A stretch of DNA of 64,000 nt from Carpediemonas membranifera (GCA_019828565.1 JAHDYR010000008.1:62001-126000), one strand, 5' to 3'; positions 41,651 to 50,876 are shown, counted from the first letter of the stretch. The notes: generated by a model not told the origin, from the sequence alone. Translations and numbers: made by a program.

Positions 41651-43500
41651 CTAACGGCGGCCATTGCCCCGGAACTTCCGCTTGTAACGTGCGAAGAGGG
41701 GCGTGAGACCTGGGTTGAGGCGTAGGTAGTCATCCAGGGCGGCGAGGCGGTCGTAATATGCGTTATACGGAATGTACGAGTCCTCGGAGTCTTCTAGGCC
41801 TTCCCAGTGGACGAGGAGCTCGAGGCGTCGGTTGCGCTCGCGGTGGCCGACGATGGCGGAGACTTGTTGTTCGTCTTGTTCGTATGCGGCGATGCGCTCG
41901 AGTGTCTTGAGGTCTGCTGTGCCTGGGTCGAAGCGAATGAGGCGGTCCTGGTGGACGAGCAGCTCGGACTTGGTGACGAGGTCACGGAGGACGAATGTGT
42001 TGGGGCTCTTCCCTTCCCTGAGGAGTTGTAGCGGGCCGCGGACTGGAGGCAGAATCTTGGATGGGGCCTTGTGAGGATATCTCAGGAGCACTAGGCGTTC
42101 GAGTTTCCAGTCGAAGTTGTCCGCCGGTTGGGTTTGTGCGGCCTTGTGACGCTCGTATGCGGCGATCTTCGCGCGGGCTGCGTCGTGCATGGCCTGTATG
42201 TCGGTGTGGAATGCGTTAATGGCCTGGATGGTAGGTGTGTCTTGCGTCGCCTTGGCGGCGCTGATGATGCGTGACTCCGGGAGGGCCGTGAGCGCGGACG
42301 TGTGTCCGAAAAGCAGCTCGAACGGCGTGAAGCCGGTAGTCGAGTGTGTCGAAGTGTTGATAATGTGTTGCACGATTGGGATAAGTGCGGGCCAGTCGGT
42401 CGTTTCTGAGTCTAGTAGCAGGGCGCGCAGTCTGCGCATGATGGTCCCATTGACTCTCTCGACAACGCCGTTACTCTGTGGGTGGTACGCTGTGGAGAAC
42501 CTGTGGTTCAGGCTGATCTTCTTGTTGAGAGCGGCGATGGTTGAGTTCTTGAACTGACTTCCCTGGTCTGTCTGGATCAGGCTGGGTGCGCCGAAGAGCG
42601 ACCACAACTGGAGCATCGCGTCGGCGGCTTCTTCTGCCGAGGTTGACGCAACCGGCTTGAGCACAGTGAACTTGCTGAAGACGTCGGTGAACACGATCAC
42701 GTGAGCGAGGCCATTCGTCTTTGGAAGCGGGCCGAGCGTGTCTATCTGCACCGCCTCGAATGGGCGGGTCTTCTGGGTCGTATGCCACTGGGCCTTGGCG
42801 ATGGGGTGGGATTTGAGCTTCTGGCAGACTGGGCAAGTCGCGACGTGCTCCGCGACGTCTGAGTTCATGGAAGACCAGGTCTTGCCGGCTTCCTTGAGAT
42901 GGGCGATCGTTTGTTTGATCGAAGCATGGCCGTTGGCTCCAGCGTGGGCCTGCTGAATGTCGAAGCGGTGGGTGCTGCTGGCGATTTCGCTGATCGCCGC
43001 GCCGCTGGGGCGGGAGAGGGCGTCCGCGACGACGTTAGTTGTCCCTGCGATATGCATGATGTCGAAGGGGTACTCGGATAGGATGAGTCTCCATCGCGTG
43101 AGCTTGCGCGTCCCTTCCTCAGCCTTGCGAATCATCCACACGATGTTCTTGTGATCTGTGAGTACGGTGAATGGCTTCAGCTTGAGAATCTGGCTAAACT
43201 CTGGCCGGGTGATGCAGTATATGACTGCGTAGAGCTCTTGCTCGACCGTCGCCCAGCGGCGTTGGGTCTCTGTGAACGTCTTTGAGAAGTACGCGAGGGG
43301 TTTCTTCGTGTCGCCCTCGTGTTGCCACAGCACTCCGCCGGCTGCGATTGTGGACGCGTCTGTCTCAAGTGTCCACTTGCAGGTCAGGTTGGGTAGTGCC
43401 AATGCCTTGTTGTCGGTGCACAGCTCCTTCAGAGCCGCGAATGCCTTGTCGTGTTCCTCAGTCCAAGGGAGCTTGTCTAGCTTCTTGGGTGACCCCTTGA
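41651..43500 (-). CDS. Ty3-a RNase H, integrase and chromodomain-like tail
   Basis: RNase H has LETDASTIAAGGVLW, QRRWATVEQELYAVIY and ADALSRP. The integrase has the HHCC zinc motif (H...H...CPVCQ) and DD35E residues in AVQIDTLGP, IQTDQGSQF and SNGVVERVNG. The C-terminus (SAIVGHRERNRRLELLVHWEGLEDSEDSYIPY) resembles a chromodomain, which would steer insertion to methylated chromatin. The Met at 43402 lies inside the polyprotein. The true frame continues upstream to a G7 run near 43510, where it is broken from the RT part. Confidence 0.88.
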
Positions 43501-44500
43501 GGAGGGCGTTGAGGGGGGGCTGTGGCTGAGCTGAGTTGCGGGAGGTAGTTTGCGAGGTGGTTAAACTTGCCCATCGTGCGTCTGAGCTCTGTGACGGTGG
43601 TGGGGGCGGGCAGCTCCTTCAGCGCGGCGACGCGGCCTGGGCTCACCGAGCGGCCGGAGCTGTTGATGATGAATCCGCAGACCTCCACTTCGGCGGCGCC
43701 GATGGTACATTTGTCCGCGCGGAGGCGCAGGCGGTTGTCCTTGGCTCTCTGGAGGGTGAGTCTCAGGGTGTTGAGGAATCCTTCTTCGGTCCGTGCGTAG
43801 AGGAATATGTCATCCACGTAGACCCGGTGGCCGGGGATGCCATCTAGCACGGCCTCCATCGCTCGTTGAAACTTGGAGGGGCGTTCTTAAGTCCAAACGG
43901 GACCCTGAGGAACTCGAATTGGTGCCCGGGGACTACGAACGAGGTAAGGTGGATGCTGGCCGGCTCCATCAGCTGCTGCCAGTATCCGGACCGGAGATCG
44001 AGTGATGCAAAGTAAGAGCATCCGCCGGCTTCGTGGGGCAGGTCCCTCAGATCGGGGAGGGGAAAGGCGTCGTCCTTCGTGGCGTCGTTAAGATCGTTGA
44101 ATGCGACGCAGAAGCGGGGTTCGCCGTTCTTCTTGGTTGCCATCGTGTGGCGGCTGGCGTGCTCGGACTGGCTGTCTCGTATGATGCCGAGCTTCTTCAT
44201 CTTCTCGATCTCGGAGAGGGCGGCTGAGCCAGCCTCTCCGACAAGCTGTCGAGGACGGCACTTGAGGTGAAAATCGCGTGTGAGTTCGATCTTGTGAGGC
44301 TGTAGTTTGCTGCCTTCGGGCGGGAGAGCCGGGTCGAACACCTCATCGAACTCCTCGACGATGCTTCGGACCTTGTTGGCGAACTCGGTGCCGTGGTCGT
44401 CCGGGATCGCGACGGCGAGCGAATGCTTCGAGTCCGAGGTTGACGCCGCTTCGAAGACGTCGGCGTCGATCATGTTGTGCTCTTCTAGATCGTCCTTATC
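43458..44500 (-). pseudogene. Ty3-a reverse transcriptase, frame broken
   Basis: The first part (to about 43850) holds KIELTRDFHLKCRPR, EPRFCVAFNDLNDAT and SLDLRSGYWQQ. The second part, in another frame, holds AVLDGIPGHRVYVDDIFLYA with the YVDD catalytic site and the connection region. The breaks fall at a CCCC run near 43870 and at a G7 run near 43510, so sequencing error is as likely as decay. Pol overlaps the end of gag in the +1 frame. No aspartic protease motif is visible between gag and RT. Confidence 0.75.
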
Positions 44501-45536
44501 ATCCGGCTTCTCGGACGGGAGTATCAGTAGGGTCGAGGGTCGAGAGGGCGTCTATGCAGTCGCGGGCGGGACGCCAGTTGCCGTCCGAATCCCGCTCGAT
44601 CAGCGCCTCGTATAGCGGGATCGCGTCGTCGTCGTATCCCTTGAGGGCGACGGACCGGACCGCAGCGCGGAGGGCGCTGTCGGGGATCTTATGGTAGCCA
44701 TCGGCCTCGACGACGGGGTTGTACCCGTCGCACGCCTTCTGCAGGCGCAGAGTGTTAAGGCGGTGGGCCGCGTTCTGGCCGTACAGTTGGGTGCCCTTGC
44801 TCGTGATGGCCTTGAGGCGTGCACCGCGGTCGAGTGTTGGCATCAGGGTAAGGTACAGGTGAGGCAGGATGGTCCTGGCCTCGGCGCGAAGCTGGTCACG
44901 CACGGACACGGGGGCGGAGGGGGCGGCCGTTGCCGCTGACGGGAGAGAGTTGACGATTCTCGCGACATCCGCGGCCGATCGGGCCGGTTTGTCGTCCAGG
45001 GGGTTCGTTAGCGTCGCGAAGGTGAGGGTCGCATCCGGGTCCGCCTCGTGGCGGTCGTGGCTGGCCGTGCAGAGGCTGGCGAGCTTATCGTTCAGCTCGG
45101 CCTCGGCGCGGTCGTAAACAGCCTGCATCCGGCGCATCGCCGGGTCGAGAAGCGGGCTGTCCTTATAGGTGTTGGCGGCTGCAGCACAGAGCAAGAAGAG
45201 ATCGTCCTGCAGAGCGTCGATGATCGCGCGGTATCTTGCGCGGCACGACGTGGCGTGTCTGTCAGGTTCTTGCTTGGCGTGTTGTGCCTGCGAGACCACG
45301 TCAGGGATAAGGGAGTCCCAGAACGACTCGAAGGTCGGTAACGTGGAGGTGGGCCGCCATGTGGCTTGTAGAAGCTCGAGGGTCTTTGCCGTGAATGCGT
45401 GGGGGAAAGAACGGGGTCTTTTGACGTTACCGACTTCCCGTAACCAGATCTCGTACCCCGTTGTGAGGGAAGAGACGTCTATCACGGATAGACCACTGTG
45501 TGATTCTGTAGAAGCAGAATATCGATATTGTGCCAT
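44499..45536 (-). CDS. Ty3-a Gag
   Basis: A 345-aa Gag-like protein starting MAQYRYSASTESHSG. The ATG at 45536 lies 8 nt inside the 5' LTR, so the LTR encodes the first codons. The product is helical with no zinc knuckle. Context (between the 5' LTR and RT) and length make it Gag. The end overlaps pol. Confidence 0.75.
   Translation of the reverse strand: MAQYRYSASTESHSGLSVIDVSSLTTGYEIWLREVGNVKRPRSFPHAFTAKTLELLQATWRPTSTLPTFESFWDSLIPDVVSQAQHAKQEPDRHATSCRARYRAIIDALQDDLFLLCAAAANTYKDSPLLDPAMRRMQAVYDRAEAELNDKLASLCTASHDRHEADPDATLTFATLTNPLDDKPARSAADVARIVNSLPSAATAAPSAPVSVRDQLRAEARTILPHLYLTLMPTLDRGARLKAITSKGTQLYGQNAAHRLNTLRLQKACDGYNPVVEADGYHKIPDSALRAAVRSVALKGYDDDAIPLYEALIERDSDGNWRPARDCIDALSTLDPTDTPVREAG
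45518..45529. other. Ty3-a palindrome at the 5' LTR edge
   Basis: AATATCGATATT is a perfect 12-bp palindrome whose last base is the first base of the LTR. It occupies the position expected for a tRNA primer binding site. Confidence 0.85.
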
Positions 45537-45585
45537 TGTTGGCTTGCGCAGGTAGATCTGTTTACATAAACTGCACTGGCTCTCA
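45529..45585 (-). repeat. Ty3-a 5' LTR, 57 bp
   Basis: Identical to the 3' LTR. It contains the gag ATG. Confidence 0.93.
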
Positions 45586-45593
45586 TGGGATAT

Positions 45594-45638
45594 CCCCGTT
45601 GGGTAGAGCAAGTATGTCTAGAGGCTAGGACAGCTAGC
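45594..45638 (+). repeat. DIRS-A repeat B1
   Basis: 45 bp, CCCCGTTGGGTAGAGC through CAGCTAGC. Repeated exactly as B2. Confidence 0.93.
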
Positions 45639-45797
45639 TGGCGTTACATCGCGCTGACAGGTTACCTCGGGTAACGGGCCGTGAGCGGAGGGCAATGAGA
45701 TCGCCTCGCTCCGGCATGGTGATGCGCCGACCAGGCGAGCCGCGCAGTTTATGCGGGCAGAATGGTAGAAAATTCGGAACATCCAGATCCGACGGCA
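45639..45797 (+). repeat. DIRS-A repeat A2
   Basis: 159 bp, identical to A1, directly following B1. The B1-A2 junction (CTAGC/TGGCG) mimics a circle junction. Confidence 0.93.
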
Positions 45798-45892
45798 CGA
45801 TACTGGTCAAGACCGGTATATCCGCCCAGTAGGTAAGCTGGCCGGAGTCCCCTGATCGTTTACACTAGCTCTCTTCTTTAATAAACGATCGC

Positions 45893-45937
45893 CCCCGTTG
45901 GGTAGAGCAAGTATGTCTAGAGGCTAGGACAGCTAGC
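45893..45937 (+). repeat. DIRS-A repeat B2
   Basis: 45 bp, identical to B1; the right terminus of the element. Confidence 0.93.
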
Positions 45938-46006
45938 AAATCCTTTACCCCCCTTTGGGAGTATGAGTTAGGTGGCTAGCCTAGTCTAGCCTCCAGCTAT
46001 AAAATT

Positions 46007-46078
46007 CGTCCACGCTGGGATTCGAACCCAGATCACTGGCTCCGGAAACCAGTACACTGTCCCTTATGCTACGCGGAC
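46007..46078 (-). tRNA. tRNA-Arg (anticodon CCG)
   Basis: The minus strand folds as a cloverleaf. The acceptor stem GTCCGCG/CGTGGAC has one G-T pair. The anticodon stem CTGGT/GCCAG carries loop TTCCGGA, giving anticodon CCG, which reads CGG. The T arm is CTGGG-TTCGAAT-CCCAG with a perfect B box GGTTCGAATCC. The A box is TAGCATAAGGG. A TTTT pol III terminator follows at 46001-46006. There is no intron and no CCA encoded. It lies 70 bp from the end of DIRS-A and about 190 bp from the next DIRS end. Confidence 0.9.
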
Positions 46079-46352
46079 ACGGCAACCCGGAGATCGTTCA
46101 GCAGAGAAGGATACGGTACCTGCTTGCTGCTTCAACACCAGACGCACTTCACAAGCCGATGGCTGCGTTTCTAGTCTGTAGACGCGCTATTGGTGAATTG
46201 TGCCTTAAAATGCGAATCTCAAAATGCCCTGAAACACCCCAACATAACCACTCCTGAGTTATAAACATCTGGCGCTACATCGTCAGTAAGGTTACCTCGG
46301 GTAACGGGCCCGGAGCGGAGGGCGATGCGATAGCCTCACTCCGGGCAAAAGG

Positions 46353-46405
46353 TGTGGTATGGATAGAACAGCTAGCGAAAGAGGTTTAATCAATTGATTG
46401 GGACA
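46353..46405 (-). repeat. Ty3-b 3' LTR, 53 bp
   Basis: Identical to the 5' LTR. It contains the gag-pol stop codon at 46390-46392. Confidence 0.95.
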
Positions 46406-49400
46406 CTACCCCTCTCCTCGAGGTGACGGCGCACGACGGACGTGCGGGCGGCGTCAGAGTTGGGACCCTCCCACGTGGCCTTAGCCTCAGGGAAGCCGAG
46501 CCACTTAATGAGGAGGTCGCCAGTCTCGTCGTCGACCTCTAGGACTTTCTCGACGTAATACTCCTCGTCGTCGGTAGCCGCGATGCGCAACAGTTCGGCG
46601 TCGCTGAGGGGGCCTTGGCAGATGCGGATTAACTGGCTCAGGTGGACCCGGCGGCTCTTGCCGCCAGTGAGCGGCGTGATCTCCGCTGCGTAACCGTCGG
46701 CGGCTGTGATGCGGAATGGGCCGCGGTGGCCGTGTAGCTTCGTGGGGCTCTCGTTCTTACGAAGGACCAGAGTGCCCGGCTCGATCGGGGGCGTCGGCTC
46801 TGCGGTCCTTGTCATTGCCTGCTGGCGGTTGAGGGCCTGGTCGGCGAGGATCTGGAGGTGCTCGGTGAGCGCGTCGATGTAGGAGGCTATGTCGTCCAGG
46901 GGAGTATGAACTCTACCCTCCTCCTTGGGTGCGATCGTGAAGTCGCGAGCGGAGGCATGCTTGCCCATCAAGAGAGCAATGGGTTCGACGCCGGTGACGG
47001 AGTGGACCGTAGTGTTCAGGATGTACTGGACGTATGGGACCACGGAGGCCCAGGCGTCGTAACGGTCAAACATCAGACAGAGCACACGTAAGTGTCGCTT
47101 GACTTCCTGGTTGCGTCTCTCGGCCAGGCCGTTTGACTGAGGGTGGAAAGGGATTGTCCGGTGGTACGTGACCTGCAAGCGATCAAGGAAAGCTTCTATC
47201 ATCCGATTGCGGTACTCGGGGCCGTTGTCCGAAAGGAACTCGCGAGGCACACCGTAGCGTCCGATGATGGACCAAAGTGCCAGCCCGACCGTCGTCGCGT
47301 TGTTGGAAGCTGTGGGGATGAGCTCCGTGAAGCGGGTAAACATGTCGGTTGCCACCACGATGTATCTGAAACCCTCGGAGTCGACAGGGAAAGGACCCAT
47401 GGTGTCTACAGCGATGGTCTGGAAGGGTCGGTCGCGCAGAGAAGACTGCGTTGTGGTCTTAATGAAAGCGGAGAGGCGTGCCTTAGCGCAGTACACGCAG
47501 GTTGACACGACTGCGTGCACGTCGGAGTGGAGGCCTGGCCAATCGTGCCCAAGCTGGCGGACGTTCCTGATGGTGGCCTGCTCGCCCTCGTGGTATCGGT
47601 GAGCTTCTTGCACGATCTTGCGCTTGGCGTCTTCGTCGAGCTCGGCCTCTGAGACGTTGTTGACCTGCGTGACTGTGGCCTGCGGGTTGTATCGACTGAG
47701 TGCGTCGGCCAGTGTGTTCTGCGCGCCTGCGATGTGTCTGATGACGAACTCGAACTCTTGGATCATAAGCAGCCAGCGGAGGTGCTTACGGTTTTCCTGG
47801 CCAGCCTTGGAGTGCAGGTAGACCAAGTTGCGGTGGTCCGTCCAGATCGTCAGGTCCTGGTGGACTCTAAAGATGGGCGAGAGGTCAGGCCGAGTGAGGC
47901 AGTAGATGATCGCGAACAGCTCCTGGTCGTACGTGCACCAACGCGACTGTGTGTCGTTGAAGACCTTTGAGAAGAATGACACGACGCGCCATGTGTTGTC
48001 CGAGTCAAGCTGCAGTAAGACACCGCCGATGCCTTCGAGAGAGGCGTCGGTCTCGAGGCGCCAGGGCCTGCTCTGGTCCGGATGGGCGAGGACCTCTTCG
48101 TCTGTCACGGCCTGCTTGAGCTGATCAAACAGAGCCTGAAGCGTGTCGTCCCAGTCGTTGAAGGTGTAGGGTGGGACCTTGCTGACCAAGGCCTGGAGCG
48201 GCTTGAGGCGTGTCTGGCAGTCGGGGATATAGTCACTGAGGTATGTGAACATACCGATGATCATGCGTAGGTCCTTGACCGAGTGAGGTGCGGCGAGGTC
48301 CTGCATGGATCTGACACGAGTAGGGCTCATGCGGCGGCCCTTGCCATCGACGATATCGCCGAGGATCTCGATAGACGTCGCCCCGAAGACACACTTGTCG
48401 CCGCGGAGGCGGACGTTGCGTTCCTCTGCGATACAGAGTAGGCGGTCGACGTGGTCTAGAAGCTCCTGAGGTGTCTTGGCTCGACCAAAGATGTCATCGA
48501 TGTAGTTCTTCGTACCGTCGGCGCGCACAGGGGCAAGGATTGCCTGGATGGCCCGCTGGAACTGTGACGGTAGGTTACGAAGACCAAAGGGTGCAAAGTT
48601 GTACTCTTTGAACCGGCCTGGCAGCGTTATAGCGGTGAGGTACTTGTGGTCTTCGCGTACTGGCATTTGATGAAAACCTGACCGGAGGTCACAAGCGAAG
48701 AAGTACTTGGCACCGATGAAGTCGTTGGTGAAGGTGCGGATATCTGCGAGGGGGAACCTGTCTGGTGTAGTTACCGAGTTAAGCTCGCGGTAGTCGGCGC
48801 AAAGTCGTAACTCGCTTGACTTCTTCACTACGATGACGGCTGCGGATGCCACGTGGCTGTAGGAATCGCGTACGATGCCCTGTCTGTCCATGTCGTCGAT
48901 AATCTCGTGCACTCTTTCGGCGGTGGATGCCGTGAGCGGTCGAGGGGCATGGTTGGGTAGGGGTGCGCCTGGCACGATGTCAATCGTTGCGGCGGCGATC
49001 TGGGCGCCGTCAGGGTGCAGCTCGCCGAATACCGGTGCGTGCCGGCGGATGACATCAGCCATCTCGGCTTTGAGCGGGAAGTCGCTTGCGATGCGTGTGC
49101 CAAGTGGGCCCGCGTCGTCGCTGACGATGTTGTTGACTGCGTGGAAGTCATCGGTCTGGTCGTCGGGGAGGCCTTCGTCCTCGCCGTCGTGAACTTGCGG
49201 GCGGAGGCGAAGCATGATGCCCTCGTCGGACATGAGGCCTAAGAACCACAATATATCCGAGCCGATGAGGACCTTATCGGCCCTGCCGCTGATGACGTGC
49301 AGGGGCCAATCGATGATCGTTCGGCGGTCGCCCAAGCGGTCCGCGACCAGCGTTGTCTCGAAGGTGCCGTGTTGCTGGAGACCTTGGTCGTCAGGGCCCG

Positions 49401-50811
49401 TCAGCTGGACCATGTCGGGGCCCCTCCTGCCAAACTGGGCGAGTGCGTTGGCGAGGTCCAGCGAGATGGTGGACACTACGGAGCCAGGGTCGACCGTCGC
49501 TGAGATAAGCGTGTCACCTATCGTCACTGGAATCCGGAGAAGCCGGCCCGGCGAGTAAGCGTGCTCGGCATGCTCTACGTTCTGAACGCTGCCTTGTTGG
49601 GGCTTGTTGGGGGGTGTCGGTGTGAATGGTGTGGCCTGCTTGGGGTTCTGCCTGAACTGCCAAGGACCCTTCGACGTCGATGGTTGCTGGGGCTGCTGTG
49701 GTTGTCCAGCGGCCTGTCGTTGGGGACCAACTGCCTGCGGCTGGCGTGACTGGTTCTGCTGGGCGGCTGAGGCTTGGTGTGGTGTGCGTTGAGAGGCCTG
49801 GCCCTGGCGGGGATCTTGAGGTTGGCGGCCCGCCGGTGTGGCTCTGTTAGCCTGACTCTGGCGCTTCAGCAGCCGGCACTCTTCAGTAGAGTGGCCGCCG
49901 GGACCGTGGACGCGGCAGGTCTTGCGGCCGTTGCCCGGTGTAGCGGGGACCTTGGCGCCTGCCATGGGACCGGAGGTCCTCTGGCAGAAGGACCAAGGCG
50001 TGACGATCGTCCCATCGGAGTTAGTTGGCAAAGCCAGGATGCGGTGCTGGACGTCATCGATGGTGGTGGCGCCGTCGGCGAAATCCTCGAAGGCGAGGGC
50101 GGCTTCGGTGACGTCAAAACCGCGGGTCAGCACGCGGAAAAGCGTGGATATCAGCCTCTTCTCGGTGAGGGGCGTGTAACCGTTTTCTTCTGTCGGGAAC
50201 TTGGGGTTCAGCTGGCGACAGTGCTTGCCGAAAGCTAGGAACATCTTCTGCATAGAGGTGATGTCTCCACCTGTGAGCGTGGTCCTTTCCAGGATCGCCG
50301 CCGCGCGAGCGGCTGGGTTGGCCCGCTGGGCGGGTGTCAGCTCGAAGTACGCGGTGTAGGTGAGCAAGAGGTCCGCCCGCTCGCGGAGCTCCTCCCTCGA
50401 GAGGCGCTCTGAGGCGTTGGTCGAGGTGTCTGGGGCCGTCGGTGGCGGACTGACCGCCTTGAGGGCTGCGGTGATGAAGGCCTGCTTCAGCTCGTCTGAA
50501 GCGATCGAGGCCGCTTGGGTGTCTATATCCTTGAGCTTGGCCAGGAGAGCGCTGAGCTCCTCGGCCGATTTGTCGTCGTCGTTCTTCTCGGGTTCATTCT
50601 GCTCGGAAGGCTTATGAATGGGAGGACGGATCTCTGTCTCAAAGAAGCATTGGAAATCCTCGAATGTTGGGAATCTCGTTGTCGGGATGAACGCCGCGCG
50701 GATTTCGGCTAGTTTCTCGCTCCCGAGGAAAAAGAGGATGCTAGACGGCTGCTTTTTGCTTGCAACATGAAGACGATACTCGTCTAAACGGCTGTTGCTG
50801 ACTAAAACCAT
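46390..50811 (-). CDS. Ty3-b Gag-Pol polyprotein with chromodomain
   Basis: 1473 aa in one frame from the ATG at 50811 (MVLVSNSRLDEYRLH). Gag contains a zinc knuckle near residue 302 (CRVHGPGGHSTEEC). The protease region near 439 has ATVDPGSVVSTI, with DPG in place of the usual DTG or DSG. The RT has ADYRELNSVTTPDRFPL, CDLRSGFHQMP and catalytic YIDDIFG near 770. RNase H has LETDASLEGIGGVLL near 918. The integrase (about 1090 to 1300) has DTMGPFP, SDNGPEY and NGLAERRNQ. The C-terminus is a clear chromodomain (YYVEKVLEVDDETGD, LLIKWLGFPEAKATWEGP). The last codons and the stop lie inside the 3' LTR. Confidence 0.96.
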   Translation of the reverse strand: MVLVSNSRLDEYRLHVASKKQPSSILFFLGSEKLAEIRAAFIPTTRFPTFEDFQCFFETEIRPPIHKPSEQNEPEKNDDDKSAEELSALLAKLKDIDTQAASIASDELKQAFITAALKAVSPPPTAPDTSTNASERLSREELRERADLLLTYTAYFELTPAQRANPAARAAAILERTTLTGGDITSMQKMFLAFGKHCRQLNPKFPTEENGYTPLTEKRLISTLFRVLTRGFDVTEAALAFEDFADGATTIDDVQHRILALPTNSDGTIVTPWSFCQRTSGPMAGAKVPATPGNGRKTCRVHGPGGHSTEECRLLKRQSQANRATPAGRQPQDPRQGQASQRTPHQASAAQQNQSRQPQAVGPQRQAAGQPQQPQQPSTSKGPWQFRQNPKQATPFTPTPPNKPQQGSVQNVEHAEHAYSPGRLLRIPVTIGDTLISATVDPGSVVSTISLDLANALAQFGRRGPDMVQLTGPDDQGLQQHGTFETTLVADRLGDRRTIIDWPLHVISGRADKVLIGSDILWFLGLMSDEGIMLRLRPQVHDGEDEGLPDDQTDDFHAVNNIVSDDAGPLGTRIASDFPLKAEMADVIRRHAPVFGELHPDGAQIAAATIDIVPGAPLPNHAPRPLTASTAERVHEIIDDMDRQGIVRDSYSHVASAAVIVVKKSSELRLCADYRELNSVTTPDRFPLADIRTFTNDFIGAKYFFACDLRSGFHQMPVREDHKYLTAITLPGRFKEYNFAPFGLRNLPSQFQRAIQAILAPVRADGTKNYIDDIFGRAKTPQELLDHVDRLLCIAEERNVRLRGDKCVFGATSIEILGDIVDGKGRRMSPTRVRSMQDLAAPHSVKDLRMIIGMFTYLSDYIPDCQTRLKPLQALVSKVPPYTFNDWDDTLQALFDQLKQAVTDEEVLAHPDQSRPWRLETDASLEGIGGVLLQLDSDNTWRVVSFFSKVFNDTQSRWCTYDQELFAIIYCLTRPDLSPIFRVHQDLTIWTDHRNLVYLHSKAGQENRKHLRWLLMIQEFEFVIRHIAGAQNTLADALSRYNPQATVTQVNNVSEAELDEDAKRKIVQEAHRYHEGEQATIRNVRQLGHDWPGLHSDVHAVVSTCVYCAKARLSAFIKTTTQSSLRDRPFQTIAVDTMGPFPVDSEGFRYIVVATDMFTRFTELIPTASNNATTVGLALWSIIGRYGVPREFLSDNGPEYRNRMIEAFLDRLQVTYHRTIPFHPQSNGLAERRNQEVKRHLRVLCLMFDRYDAWASVVPYVQYILNTTVHSVTGVEPIALLMGKHASARDFTIAPKEEGRVHTPLDDIASYIDALTEHLQILADQALNRQQAMTRTAEPTPPIEPGTLVLRKNESPTKLHGHRGPFRITAADGYAAEITPLTGGKSRRVHLSQLIRICQGPLSDAELLRIAATDDEEYYVEKVLEVDDETGDLLIKWLGFPEAKATWEGPNSDAARTSVVRRHLEERGSVPIN
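46406..46419 (-). other. Ty3-b polypurine tract
   Basis: GAGGAGAGGGGTAG on the minus strand abuts the 3' LTR and also encodes part of the polyprotein C-terminus. Confidence 0.8.
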
Positions 50812-50812
50812 G

Positions 50813-50826
50813 ACAGTGATCACTGT
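50813..50826. other. Ty3-b palindrome at the 5' LTR edge
   Basis: ACAGTGATCACTGT is a perfect 14-bp palindrome, 11 bp internal and 3 bp LTR, next to the gag ATG at 50811. Confidence 0.88.
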
Positions 50827-50876
50827 GGTATGGATAGAACAGCTAGCGAAAGAGGTTTAATCAATTGATTGGGACA
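50824..50876 (-). repeat. Ty3-b 5' LTR, 53 bp
   Basis: Identical to 46353-46405. Confidence 0.95.

Larger units (their letters stand above)
41566..45585 (-). mobile_element. Ty3-a: Ty3/gypsy chromodomain retrotransposon with 57-bp LTRs
   Basis: Identical 57-bp LTRs (41566-41622 and 45529-45585) begin TGTGCC and end CTCTCA. They are flanked by the 4-bp duplication TGGG (41562-41565 and 45586-45589). Coding is on the minus strand: gag, then RT, RNase H, integrase and a chromodomain-like tail. The polypurine tract lies at the 3' LTR. It sits between the recombinase gene and repeat B1 of DIRS-A. Confidence 0.93.
37937..45937 (+). mobile_element. DIRS-A: tyrosine-recombinase retrotransposon with split direct repeats, interrupted by Ty3-a
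   Basis: The structure is A1 (37937-38095), gag, RT/RNase H, YR, B1 (45594-45638), A2 (45639-45797), linker, B2 (45893-45937). A1 and A2 are identical over 159 bp, and B1 and B2 over 45 bp. This A1...B1-A2-B2 order is that of PAT/Ngaro-like members of the DIRS order, which integrate through a tyrosine recombinase and make no target duplication; none is seen. Without Ty3-a the element is about 3.98 kb. Its coding frames are open, so it may have been active recently. Confidence 0.9.
46353..50876 (-). mobile_element. Ty3-b: intact Ty3/gypsy chromovirus-type retrotransposon with 53-bp LTRs
   Basis: Identical 53-bp LTRs (46353-46405 and 50824-50876) begin TGTGGT and end GGGACA. The duplication AAAGG flanks the element (46348-46352 and 50877-50881). 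The empty site is visible in the intact DIRS-B A1. It holds one uninterrupted gag-pol frame on the minus strand. Identical LTRs, an intact ORF and a clean target duplication indicate a recent insertion. Confidence 0.96.
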
